NCBI GenBank assembly: GCA_002812745.2
Contig: NCSJ02000459.1
Location: 1-28,613 of the forward strand
Reading direction: 5' to 3'
From: Scytalidium lignicola
Lineage: Eukaryota; Ascomycota; Leotiomycetes
DNA: 28,613 nt
A program made the translations under genes and the position numbers. This document shows, piece after piece, positions 9,862 through 20,074 of this stretch. Position 1 is the stretch's first letter. Each line of letters opens with the position of its first letter. The notes beneath the pieces are model-generated. The model was not told the origin of the DNA. It made no database searches and was given only the letters and a program-made list of their open reading frames with translations.

Positions 9862-10305
9862 AAAAGAAAGATTATAATAACCTTATAAAGTTAGATGTTA
9901 TAAAGAAAGGNAAAAACCTTCAAAGGAAAGGGAAAGAAGTATTATAAAAAGAAAGAACAAAAAAGGAAATTCCTTTAGAATTTCCTTTGAAGAACTTAAC
10001 AAGAGAAGGAAAAACAAGTTATGTTTTAAATGTAGACTTCCTGGACATATAACAAGTACTCATAAGAAGAATAACAAGTTGAGTACAACAATTAAAGTTA
10101 AAACTATAAGAATCCTAAGAATTATAAATATCTTATATGAATCTTCAGAGGAGGAAGACTTTAAGAATGAGAAAGAAAACTCTTCAGAAGAAGAAGCTTA
10201 CCAAGAATTAATAACTATACCATATTATATTATCAAAACAAATGCAGATGAGATAATGATAACAAGAATCCTTAAAATAGACTTTATACTTATAACAAGG
10301 ACTTA
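9862..10305 (+). pseudogene. gag: E4 gag C-terminal remnant
   Basis: This is the C-terminal third of Gag: a Lys-rich tract, then the zinc knuckle at 10022-10063 reading CFKCRLPGHITSTH. All four ligands survive, with spacing C-x2-C-x4-H-x4-H and CAT in the last position, so the last ligand is His. An acidic tail follows (SSEEEDFKNEKENSSEEEAY, near 10141-10200), open to 10306. It parallels 8742-9203 of E3 with roughly one base in five changed, so it is a separate old copy rather than a recent duplicate. Confidence 0.8.
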
Positions 10306-13300
10306 ACATGTNAAAACACCCCTAAAACAAGAAGACAACTAAAAATTAGAACAAATAAAGATTAATTCTAAGAGTTAGTAGAATTTAAATACTTATACTA
10401 ACAAACTTCAAGGTTATATTAACAAAAGTATATCCTGTTTCTAAGGAAGTGTTAATCCTAAGATATTATCTAACAATTAGTATAAAAAGTCTAAGAGAAT
10501 AGGAAATTTTAGATAAAAGCTAACTTTATAAAATTATATAATNAAAAGAAAATGATTGTTAAAGAATAAGAACTCAACCTTGAAGATCTTACTTTAATAT
10601 ATAAGATTAACCTTTAGAGCATTATCATAAAAAGGAGAATATATAAGTTCTTCTTATTAATAAAAAAGAACTTATATTTAAGATGACTTTAACCAAATGC
10701 TTAAGGATACCTGAATAATAATAAAAGAAGGACTAAATTATATTGTGTAAAAGTGTTATAACCTATAATAAAGAGGTTATTTAATAATAACTTTTTAACA
10801 AGACCAAACAAAGGCAAAAACACAATATAAAAAAAATCTAAAGCTTAAGAAAATCAATAGAACAACTACTAAAAGCTAAACAATATTATGCTTAATAAGA
10901 ACAAAGAAAACTAGTTAAGATTATTATCAAACAAACTAATTAAAATATAAAAGCTTTACTTATAATTAATGAACTAGAAGAAGATTTACTACTTTTAGAA
11001 GTATTTATTATATTACTAAGAGAAGATAAACTAATATAGAGAATTAATTAACAATTCAACCAAGAAGTAATAGTATACCCTTTAAATTCTGCTAAAAGAA
11101 TTCTTGAGGAAAATGATGTCTTTATCATTAAAATAAGAGAATGCCTTAAAGACAAAATAATAGAATAAGTACAAGATGCACATGCATTTATAAACAACNA
11201 AAAGCTCAGATGGACTAAGGCTATAAGACCTTGTTATAAAACAAACAACACTATTTGAGAAACTTTAAGAAAATGCTGAAGATTTAAAAATCAAAGATGA
11301 TGTGTTAGTTAACAATGCTGAAAATGTTAATCTATACTTTATAAACAATAAAAGTTCATTATACATAAATATAAAGTTATATNAAAAAGTTAGTNAAAAG
11401 CCTTAATTAATTCAAGAGTTAAAAAAACTTTATCAATGAATAAGTCATGAAATAACTTAAACTTAACACAAGAGTCAAGGATAATAACTACTTAATATCA
11501 TTAATAAACAGTATTAAGGTTCAGAAGTATATTAACATTTAAACTTAAAACCTAAATATAAAGATTAACAAAAGCTATTAAAAGAAAATATCTTTTAATA
11601 TTATAAGATTAAGAACATATCAAGTTATATTAAGAATCAAGTAGATGAAGAAGTATAATCTAATAATTGATTAAAGAACAAGTATAATTACCTTCTTAGA
11701 AAAAGAATAAAATTCAATATCTTTAAGAGTTATCCATATTAATAAAACTTTAAAACATATTCTTGAAGAATATTATAAATGATTAAAGTTATTCATNAAA
11801 AAGACTTGATAATTCAGCCTTATCTAAGTACAAACTATAAGATCATNAAGATAAAGCTTAAAGAAAGGTTTAAATTAACATATAAGTTAATTTATCAAAT
11901 AACTCTTGTTAAGAATAAGGTAACAAAGAAATGGTTGCTCAAGAAAATGGTTTTAAGAGGTTTATACAAAGAAAGTCATAGTAAAGTTAAAGTATTACTG
12001 TATTATGCAAAGAAAGAAGATAATCTATTAGGACAACCTTATAATAACTATAAACACTTGAATAGTAGAACTAAGAAAGATTAATACCTCTTACTATTGA
12101 TAAATTCAATAATGGACAAGCTGAAGGGAGTTGTTATATTCACCAAGTTAGACTTATAATTAACATTTAATCTGGTTAAGATTAAAAGGGATAATAAATG
12201 GAAAGTTATTATTCAAACAAAATACAAATTATTTAAGTCATTGATTATAATGTTTAATATAACTAATGCTCTAACAATGTAACAAAGAATAATAGACTAA
12301 ATATTAGAGAAATATTTGGAGAAATTCATAATAGTATATCTTGATGATATAATCATTTACTTAAAGAGTATAAAAGAATATAAAGAACATGTCAAGCTTG
12401 TTCTAAAAGCATTATAAGAAGTAAGATTGTATTACAAATTAGTAAAATACAAATTTTATAAAAAATAAGTTTAATTCTTAGAATACTATATTTTAAGAGA
12501 AAGAATAAAGACCTTTGATGACAAGATTTAGTCAATTAAAGAGTAAAAGTTATCTAAGACAATTAAGTAACTACAAAGTTTCTTAAGGTTAACTAATTAT
12601 TATTAAAGATTTGTAAAAGACTATTTTAAAATCTTTATACCATTGACTAAACTCATAAAGAAGGATTAAGCTTATGAATAGAATAACATTGTAAAGGAAG
12701 CATTCTAAAGCATTAAGGACATCTTTGTAAAAGAAGGTTTCTTAAGAATCTTCAATCTAGAGAAAGGAATAAGAATCAAAACTAATGCTTTTGATATAAC
12801 ATTAAGAGTAGTGTTATTATAATCATAATAGATTAGTAAACAACATTACTAAGTATTATTAGCATTTTGGTCAAGAAAGTTAAATATTATAAAAAGGAAT
12901 TATCAGATATTAAATAAGGAAATGTTAATTATCATNAAAGCTCTAAAGCATTGAAGAGTATATNNTNTTNNATCTAANAANANANTANATATACTTTCAG
13001 ATTATNATAATCTTCTAATACTTTATAANAACTAAACAATTAAATGTNAAACAAGTATAATAAGTAAAGAANTTATCCAAGTATAATTTTAAGATAATTC
13101 ATGTTAAAGGTAAAGATAATAAAAGAGTAGATACTTTAAGTTGAAAACTTAAGTACTTAGTTAAAGAAAAAAAAAGAAAATGAACTTATATTAAAGGAAA
13201 ATAAAAGTAAATTCTTAATATATAATAAAGGATAACTTATGACTATCATAACAGTAATAGACAAGCATTAGGCTAATTAGATTAAAGAAATAACTAAAAA

Positions 13301-13609
13301 AGAAAAANGGAAAAGAATACTTTATTAAATATAATTAAAGGTGAATAGGAGAAAATTAAGAACATTTAATATAAAAACAAGAAGTTATATATACTAACGA
13401 AATTAACAAAAGAGTTTGTTAAAGAATAGTATAAATTATTATATAATAGACATATAAGAGTAACTTGATGTTATTACCAAATTAATAAGGATTACTTTAT
13501 TATGAAATTATAATCAATAGTTAAGAAAGTAATTATAAAATACAAAATCTATAAAAAGGCTAAGAATTTAAAAAGGAAACCTTAAGTGTTATAGATTTGA
13601 CTAAACAAG
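10306..13609 (+). pseudogene. pol: E4 pol remnant: protease, RT, RNase H, integrase start
   Basis: The protease active site DSGA reads NSRV at 11409-11420. The RT fingers region is open at 11779-12084 (text RFKLTYKLIYQ where relatives have LPFRPIYP). FTKLDL lies near 12139-12157, and an intact YLDD at 12337-12348. Thumb text FLRLTNYYQRF lies near 12578-12612, and RNase H (IRIKTNAFDITLRVVL) near 12770-12820. An N-cluster sits at 12964-13072. RNase H C-terminal text YNFKIIHVKGKDNKRVDTL is at about 13082-13140. The integrase zinc finger begins near 13420 (RHIRV...YYQINKDYF) and is cut at 13609. Stops are TAA/TAG at former Gln, Arg and Trp codons. Intact YLDD does not imply activity. Confidence 0.87.
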
Positions 13610-13939
13610 TTAATTAGTATAAGCTTAAGGCTTAGTACACAGTAAGTATATACAAAGAACTTAATAATTAAAGGTTATATAACATAAATCCTAAGATCTT
13701 AAGATTTAAGGATTTATGAGGATTTGGAGATCTAAGGATCTTATGATTTAACTGTATTTCATTATCTATATAAGCATATTATAAGAATATAAGAGTAGAC
13801 TCCTTATGTTCAACTTAAATACATTATTAAATCTTACCTTTAACTTAGTTATTTACTTAAATATCTTCTGTTTCTACTGTCCTTAAACATTTACTTTACC
13901 CTTGTTATTCAATAACCTAGATAATATAGTTTTATAACA
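13610..13939 (+). repeat. E5 5' LTR, family A (~330 bp)
   Basis: It shares with the E3 and E6 LTRs the GCTTAAGGCTTAG start region, the TATA-like CTATATAAG (13766-13774), the downstream AGAGTAGACTCCTTATGTTCAACTT-type block and the end TTTTATAACA. Its U3 part (13685-13752) differs from the other two. It has repeats of the type AAGGATYTA/AGATCTTA instead of GGTCTAG, so it may be another subfamily. Confidence 0.8.
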
Positions 13940-13959
13940 TTTTGAATATTACTTATCTT

Positions 13960-15425
13960 GATAAATCAAGATTTGAAAACAGATATACTAATAGATAATA
14001 ATAATGAATAACAACTTAAAGAAAGTTTTAAAAAANGATTCTAAAGAAGAATCTGAAGAGAAATCTAAAGAAAGATCTAAGGAAAGTTTAGAAGATAATT
14101 CTAAAAAAAANCTAAGATAAGAACTAGATTATCAAGGAAACTAATATTTAAGAAAGAGTATTAAAGAAAGTTATTATACTACTAAAACAACTTATTAAGT
14201 TAATAAAAGAATTAACTATTAAAGAATTATCAAAAGTTATAAAGAAGAAATTAACACTTTCATTACTTAAACTCAACTTAAAACCAGTTTTAATATTTAA
14301 AAGCTCTAAGTCCAGACCTTGATCTAGACTTTAAACCAAAGAATAACATTAAGTAAATCTTAATAACAACCTTTAAAGAAGTTAAAATTACTAGACTAAA
14401 CTTGTTTTATAAAGATAAAAAGAAGTTAAAAGTATATCTTACTTAAACAAGAACTTATTTAATGTTGAATAATCATTTACTGCCTTAAGACATGTATAAG
14501 GTACTATAAGTATTAATATACTTAAGAGAAATAGCCAAAACTTAGTTTTAACCTTTTAAGGATAAATAATTCATAATAAACAAAGAAACAACAAACTAAA
14601 GAATAATCAACATTATCATAAGTTAAGTTAATTATACAAGAGAATTCAAACACTTATATAAGGACATTAATGAAAAAAANGGAATACTAAAAGGTGATTA
14701 ACTTACTTTAAACAAATTAAGAGTTTTAATAAATATATAATACTTTATTATTAGTATACAATATTAGTCAACTAAGAAGAAGAAGTATATATACATTAGT
14801 ATAAAACTAGATTAAAAGATTCTATCAAAGAAGAATTATACTAATAACTTATAATCATCACATTTAATACTCTTGTTAACTTGTCTATCAAAATCAGAAA
14901 TAAGCAATATAAGATAATTTTAAATAAAAAAAAGAGGATCTTACTTTAATAGAAGAAAAACTAACAATAAGAAGGATTAAGGAAATTCTATAAAGTTAAA
15001 TGTTATGAANAAAAGAAAAGCCTTTTTNAAAGGAAAAGGAAAAAAGTACTTTGAAAAAAAAAAGGCAAAAANGAAGAATTCCTTTAAGATCTCCTTTGAA
15101 GAGCTTGACNAAAAAAAGGAAGAACAAGTTATATTTTAAGTATAAACTTCTTAAACATATAATGAATACTTATAAAAAGAACAACAAGTTAAGTATATTA
15201 GTTAAAGTTGAAGTTATATGAATCTTAAGAATTATGAACATCTTATCAAAATCATCAGAAAAGGAAAGTTCAAATAAGGAAGGAAACTCCTTAAAAGAAG
15301 AAAATCACCAAGACTTGGTAATCATATTATATTATATTATTAGAACTAATATAAATGAAATAATAATAACAAGAATTGTTAAAACAGATTTTGTACTAAT
15401 AATAAGAACTTAATATATAAGATAC
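13960..15425 (+). pseudogene. gag: E5 gag remnant with zinc knuckle
   Basis: The layout is the same as E3: acidic leader (about 14020-14130), Gag core (KKLKVYLTQTRTYLMLNN near 14410-14475, one Gln being TAA), Lys-rich tract and zinc knuckle at 15132-15173. In this copy both Cys read Tyr (TAT), the His is kept (CAT) and the last ligand reads TAT. Frame breaks lie at Ns near 14036, 14111, 14680, 15010, 15028, 15072 and 15110. The insertion boundary at 15426 truncates the acidic tail. Confidence 0.8.
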
Positions 15426-15613
15426 TGTTGGTTCCAATAATCACGTGTTAGTCATGTGTAATTAGTGTTAGCATGGATTAGGTAATCAAGGGGTTGCATA
15501 CGTTCTATGTATACACCTCCTACCTAAAGAACAATCATCAACACAACAGGTATATCACATAAAGGAATTACATGCCGTACTTTGTGTTGAGCCCTTAATT
15601 GAGTATACCAACA
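15426..15613. repeat. left 188-bp terminal repeat (LTR-like)
   Basis: It begins TGTTGGT and ends ACCAACA, a perfect 7-bp inverted repeat. Compared with the right copy I count about 21 differences, 18 of them transitions, and in about 15 of those this copy has the A or T. Two hairpins that are perfect in the right copy are broken here by such changes. Confidence 0.75.
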
Positions 15614-15653
15614 CTGATCAGTTTGTACATACAAATCAGGAGATTATCGTTTA

Positions 15654-15891
15654 ATCGGTAGGACATTCGGTGGTCCCCTTTTAAAGCTGAATCTTAGGAG
15701 ATTACAACCTGTTCGGTAGGACATTCGGTGATCCTCTTACAAAGTTGCAATTTACCTCAGTCGAAAGGGGAAACAACCATTCAACAATTACAACTTGATC
15801 AGTAAGACGTTCAGCGGTCCCTTTTCATAGCTATTTTTGCTGAACCTGTTTTTGCCAAAAACAACATGTTCGGTTGGATGTCAAGCGGTCC
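15654..15891. repeat. four degenerate copies of a ~23-bp motif
   Basis: The motif resembles TTCGGTAGGACATTCGGTGG followed by TCC. Copies start near 15654, 15712, 15797 and 15867, the last two more diverged. Spacing is irregular (about 58, 85 and 70 bp). Three copies are preceded by a GATTA- or ATTAC-like string. Function is unknown. Confidence 0.6.
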
Positions 15892-15950
15892 ACTTACGGA
15901 GTTGTGTGATTAGCCAATTGACCAATTCTATTTGAAAAACCACTCTTTTA

Positions 15951-16308
15951 CCTTGCATTCTTGCAGGAAGACAACATCCTTCCAGGCCTCCTTAGGAAGG
16001 AGGGCGCTGCAAATGCACGAAAACCTTTGCCAGTCTTGTGGAGTTATCTGTGAAGCTTTTACACATTCAATTCCCCTAGGAGCACTTTACGAAGCTTTTA
16101 CATCTTCAATTCGCCCTAAGAGCACTCTGCGAAGCTCCAACATCTTCAATTTGCCCTGGGAGCACTCTGCAAAGCTCTTATACTTTCAATTCAACCTTTC
16201 CCTTTCATTCTCGCAAGAAGACAACATCCTTCCAGGCCTCCTTAGGAAGGAGGGCACTGCAAATGTGTGGAAACCTTTGCTAGTCTTATGAAGCTATCTG
16301 TGAAGCTC
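15951..16308. repeat. 250-bp-offset duplication flanking a 40-bp tandem array
   Basis: Positions 15951-16057 recur at 16201-16307 with few changes. Each copy holds the short hairpin CCTCCTT-AGG-AAGGAGG. Between them lies a tandem array of about 40 bp per unit (16052-16090, 16091-16130, 16131-16170, partial at 16171-16195). Each unit runs GAAGCT...TTCAATT...GAGCACT. The long open frame across this stretch (15932-16291) starts at TTG and simply translates the repeats, so I do not call it a gene. Confidence 0.75.
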
Positions 16309-16489
16309 CTACATTCTTTATATATTTCTCTTCACAAGCTGGGAAAACATGTCAAGACTTTCGAACTTTCGATTTCCTATATCATTTCAATTTAACTACT
16401 TCTGAATCTAATATCAACAACTACCACTTCATTACGAGCTTATGAATCCTTCTACAAATATACAAGTGAATTGTAGAGTTATATAACCA

Positions 16490-17280
16490 GGGAACTAGAA
16501 GGTTGTACAGCTAGGAAGCTAGGAGGCCTACAGCCAGGGAGTCAAAAGGGCTTACAGCCAGGGAATCAGGAAGCCTACAACTGGAGACTTGTAGCCAAGG
16601 AGTTGTACAGCTAAGGAGCTTACAGTTGGAGGCCGAACTGTCAAGAGGCCTACAGCTAGAAGCTCTACAACTAATAGAGCTGTATAACTAAGAGGTTTTG
16701 TAGCCAGGGGATTGTAGCCAATGGCCTACACAAGGAGCCCTACAGCTAGAGGCCGTACACCTACAGCTGGAGGGCCATACAATCAGGAGAACTGTTGCTA
16801 GGGATCCGCACAAGCAACCCTACAACTGTAGGCTGTACACCTACAGTTGGAGGNTCGTACAGTTAGGAGAACTGTAACCAGGGATCTACAAAAGCAACCC
16901 TACAACTGGAGGCCGTACACCTACAGCTGGAGGGTTATACAGTTAGGGGAANTGTAGCCAGAGATCTACACAAGCAACCCTACAACTGTAGGCCGTACAC
17001 CTACAGTTGGAGGGTCATACAGTTAGGAGAACTGTAGCCAGGGATCTATGGAAACAGCCTTACAGCTGGAGGCCGTACACCTACAGCTGGAGGGCCATAC
17101 AGTGAGGAGAGTGTAGCCAGGGGCTTACAGAACCAGTCCTACAGCTGGAGGGCTGTATAGCCAGGGAGCTGTACAACCGGGACCCCTACAGCTGGAGGCC
17201 GTACAGTCAAGAGGCCTACAGCTGGAGGATTGTACAGTCAGGAAGCCTACTGCTAGAGGTATACAGCCAATGCTCAATCA
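16490..17280. repeat. minisatellite, with five 80-bp units at its core
   Basis: The core is five head-to-tail units of 80 bp (16741-16820, 16821-16900, 16901-16980, 16981-17060, 17061-17140), each containing GGCCGTACACCTACAGYTGG-like text and GAACTGTAGCCAGGGATCTA-like text. Around it, from about 16490 to 17280, the shorter module TACAGCTGGAGG(CC) with GTACAG is repeated irregularly. CAGCTG and GTAC palindromes recur. There is little C-to-T decay. Confidence 0.85.
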
Positions 17281-17455
17281 AAAGGGTGATACAACAGGAC
17301 GGAGTTGCTAGCAAGGATTGCAAACCTCAGGAGCATAGGGAACAAGCTATTCCCAAATAGGCAATGAGCATGCGACTAGGAGATTATAGTGTTTTTGAGC
17401 GTTTTAAGCACTTTGCGATATGTACAGTAGTTAGCCACTTCTAGAGTGGTTCCAG
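17281..17455. other. unique 3' interior of the non-autonomous element
   Basis: This is GC-richer, non-repetitive DNA between the minisatellite and the right terminal repeat. No ORF is seen, and no purine tract precedes 17456; the last bases are GAGTGGTTCCAG. Confidence 0.4.
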
Positions 17456-17643
17456 TGTTGGTTCCAATAATCACGTATTAGTCACGTGCAGTCAGCGTTA
17501 GCGTGGATTAGGTAATCAGGGGGTTGCATACGTGGAACGTATGCACCTCCTACCTAAAAAATAATCATCAACACAACAGGTATATCACGTAAAGGAATTA
17601 CGTGCTGTACTTCGTGTTGAGCCCTTAATTGGGTATACCGACA
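17456..17643. repeat. right 188-bp terminal repeat (LTR-like)
   Basis: This is a direct repeat of 15426-15613, beginning TGTTGGT and ending ACCGACA. It holds a perfect 9-bp hairpin (17525-17533 with 17537-17545, loop GGA) and a 7-bp hairpin (CACGTAA at 17586-17592 with TTACGTG at 17598-17604, loop AGGAA). This copy keeps more CpG and CpA sites than the left one. Confidence 0.75.
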
Positions 17644-17649
17644 ATTNAA

Positions 17650-19500
17650 AAAAGAGTATTTACAGAAGAAAAAGATTTTATTAAAAGAAATNAAAAAGAT
17701 NAAAAGGAAAAAAACCTTTATTATTAGTATAAATTACTAGAATATATAATATTATTATATTAGAAAAGTAGAACTTTTAAGAAAAAAAAAAAAGTTGTTA
17801 TAATTAAAGTAAATCTAATAAACATAGAATAATCAACTAAGGAAAAGTTAAAGAAAATAAGAATATATACACAATTAAAAGACTTATNAAATTGAAAAAT
17901 TAGAATATCCTTTAATTAATAATATTAATAAACTTTAAGCTNAAAAAAAGAATAATTTTACAAAGCTTAAACTTTAAAGGAAATTATTAAAGACAAAACT
18001 GGAAAATCATTAAGATAAAACAAATATAATAAAAATTAAGAACTATTTTCAAACTAATATACCAGATTAGAATACTAATAAAAATAAAAGTTAAGTTATT
18101 ATAAAAGCTTAAAATAATAAAACTAAACAAGTTAAAAACTTGAAGAATTATTTAAATGTTAAAGTAATTTCTAATATTATTAATAATAAGAAATTGTTAA
18201 ATAGTATTTAAGGAAATCATTATAATCACAGGCTAAGCTTNAAAAAGTAAATAGTATACTTAAAGTATTCTCTAAGAAAAGAGNAAAAACAATAAAGATA
18301 TAAGTTAAGCAAAATCTATTAGTTTAACAAAGAATATTTTAAAGAAAAGATTAAAGTTATTGATTATATTGAAAAATATAATATTAAACAAAGTTAAAAC
18401 CTAATNAAAAGTCAATAATATACAAGAAGNAAAAACTTTTCCACAAGAATATTAATCTTATAAGAATTACTTATTATCAGAATATAAAAGTTATAATTAA
18501 CTTTAAGAATAGTTTAAATCTAATATTTATATAAATAATAAGTTTATTAAGAATTTATATTATAATCAAGTTAATAAAATATCTTATTAAAATAATTAAT
18601 AAAACAATAATAAAAGAAGTTATAATACTTAAAACTAAGCTATATATTATAATTATAAAAAACTATAAAAAACAATTAAGTTTAATATTACTAATATTAA
18701 GAAGTATAACATAATCTTAAAGTTATTATAAATTAAAAACTATAATCTTAAAGTAAATTAGACTACTTACAAAATCAAGTTTACAAGATGTTAATATAAC
18801 AAGGTAAATAGTTTAAGACTTATNAAAAATATATAACATTATAACAAATAATAAAGAAGACTTAAAAAAGAGATTTAACTTTATACTTTCAAATACTAGA
18901 ACAATATAAAAAGTTTGAAGAATTGTTCATAGAATAACTTAAGAATATAATATTATAAAATATTTTTAAAACAAAAATTTAAACTACCTTTCAGACTTAT
19001 ATATTCTACTAATCTAGTACAAAATATAATCATAAAAGAATAGTTAAATAAGATAATAATAAAAGGATTATAAAAGAATTACAATTATTATACAAAATGC
19101 CTTAATATTTATACTTAAACTAAAAGACTCTTAAAGAAGGTTTTATAAAGATTATAAAGAAATTAATATAAGTATAATATTAAATCAATACTTGTTACCT
19201 TTAATATTAATCATAAAAGATAAGTTAATAAAAGTTATAATCTTTACCAAGCTAGAGTTCTAAACAAGTTTTAATTTAATTAGAATAAAAGAAAGTAAAG
19301 AATAAAAGATAGTTATATAAACAAAGTATAAATTGTTTAAAAGCTTAATTATACTATTCAAGCTTATTAATACTTTAATTATTATATAAATAATTAATAA
19401 CAAGATTATTAAAGAATTTCTAAATAAATTTATAATAATATATTTAAATGATATTTTAATATACTTAAAAACTNAAAAAAGAATATAAAAGATATATAAG
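17650..19500 (+). pseudogene. pol: ED: gag-pol fragment of a further Ty3/Gypsy element
   Basis: The first kilobase (17650-18480) is very AT-rich and probably old gag, though I see no zinc knuckle. A likely protease site reads NFKN at 18499-18510 where DSGA would be. Near 18660-18790 comes FNITNIKKYNIIL plus a block ending NLKVNQTTYKIKF, the usual protease C-terminus. RT follows: FKLPFRLIYS near 18970, FTKLEF at 19243-19260, FNLIRIKESKE, and YLND at 19441-19452 (first Asp lost). It resembles families A and B but is more diverged and more decayed than either. It fades out at about 19490. Confidence 0.72.
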
Positions 19501-19651
19501 ATAAGTTTTAAGAATATATAACATATCTTATATACTTATTAATAAAGTATCTAGATATCTTCCTTATAATAATATCATATTATTTACTCAAGGGTTCTTA
19601 TATAAATGTAAAGTTATAAGTACTAGTTAAGTTATTATTAAAAGATCTTTT
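19500..19651. other. short AT-rich stretch without assignment
   Basis: About 150 bp lie between the end of recognisable ED reverse transcriptase and the EC LTR. I see no motif here. It may be ED RNase H decayed beyond recognition. Confidence 0.3.
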
Positions 19652-19906
19652 TGTTAAATATTCAATTTAAGTTGAGTATAAAGCTTTGTTTAACTAAGAA
19701 AACCATTTACTTATATAAACCTTTATACTTCTTGAATCCCTTAAATCTTGTTAAGGCCTTTAAAGTCTTAGACCACTTAAACCTTAACCTAATCCTTAAG
19801 GTTTATTATATAATCCTTGATTATGTAATCCTTTTTCCTTATCTGGAGGTTTTCTGTATAACTAACATTATTAAGCCTTAAGCCTTTAAATAAAGAGATT
19901 ATAACA
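19652..19906 (-). repeat. EC 3' LTR, family C (255 bp)
   Basis: On the minus strand it starts TGTTATAATC and ends ATTTAACA, giving TGTTA...TAACA ends as in family B. A polypurine tract abuts its start, which defines that boundary well. It contains AGGCTTAAGGCTT like the family A LTRs, a TATA-like TTTATATAAG (forward 19710-19719) and ACTCAACTTAAA near its end. The open plus-strand frame across it is a shadow. No second copy is present to confirm its length. Confidence 0.72.
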
Positions 19907-19919
19907 TTATCCCCTTCTT
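19907..19919 (-). promoter_or_regulatory. EC polypurine tract
   Basis: The minus strand reads AAGAAGGGGATAA directly before the LTR start TGTTAT. This is a classic plus-strand priming tract, better preserved than the E1 one because purine runs offer few CpA targets on this strand. Confidence 0.8.
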
Positions 19920-20074
19920 AGCCTAACATTACCTTAATTCTTAATTATAAGGAAATAACATTATAAGGAAATTCAAACTTTCTTTCCTTTTTATTATACT
20001 ACTTATACATTTTNAAAAAATATAAAGAAAGACTTAAGTTGACTTTATTGATTAAGAAAAACAATTTCTTTATT

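Larger units (their letters stand above)
9862..13609 (+). mobile_element. E4: Ty3/Gypsy element, family A, truncated at both ends
   Basis: It starts inside gag, just upstream of the zinc knuckle, and runs through protease, RT and RNase H to the N-terminus of integrase. There it is cut by the 5' LTR of E5 at 13610. It is the most complete pol in the window and one of the less damaged copies, for instance keeping an intact YLDD. Neither of its LTRs is present. Confidence 0.87.
13610..15425 (+). mobile_element. E5: Ty3/Gypsy element, family A, LTR plus gag only
   Basis: A full 5' LTR is followed by gag up to about 80 codons past the zinc knuckle. At 15426 the 188-bp terminal repeat of a different element begins, at a point that corresponds to 9215 in E3. 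The rest of E5 does not resume after that element ends at 17643. Confidence 0.82.
15426..17643. mobile_element. non-autonomous element with 188-bp terminal direct repeats
   Basis: Two 188-bp direct repeats, each starting TGTTGG and ending CA, flank 1842 bp of GC-richer sequence with no gag or pol motif on either strand. The interior is mostly free of RIP decay and is built of several repeat arrays. This fits a TRIM/LARD-type LTR derivative. Three things do not fit well: no polypurine tract precedes the right repeat, no obvious primer-binding site follows the left one, and the 5-bp flanks (GATAC and ATTNA) do not match. The left flank is E5 gag and the right flank is an unrelated element, so the two ends may not come from one insertion event. 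Orientation is unknown. Confidence 0.65.

Noticed and set aside
12337..12348. E4 as a possibly active reverse transcriptase because YLDD is intact
   Set aside because: The same frame has many stops, N-linked frameshifts, a ruined protease site and no LTRs, so the intact motif is chance survival.
15932..16291. A 119-codon open frame in the non-autonomous element
   Set aside because: It starts at TTG, and its protein is just a translation of the 250-bp duplication and 40-bp tandem array. In a GC-richer patch such open length is unremarkable, and no domain is visible.
19651..19881. Plus-strand open frame of 76 codons
   Set aside because: It lies wholly within the EC 3' LTR, which is defined by the polypurine tract and TGTTA/TAACA ends; it has a hydrophobic, motif-free sequence.
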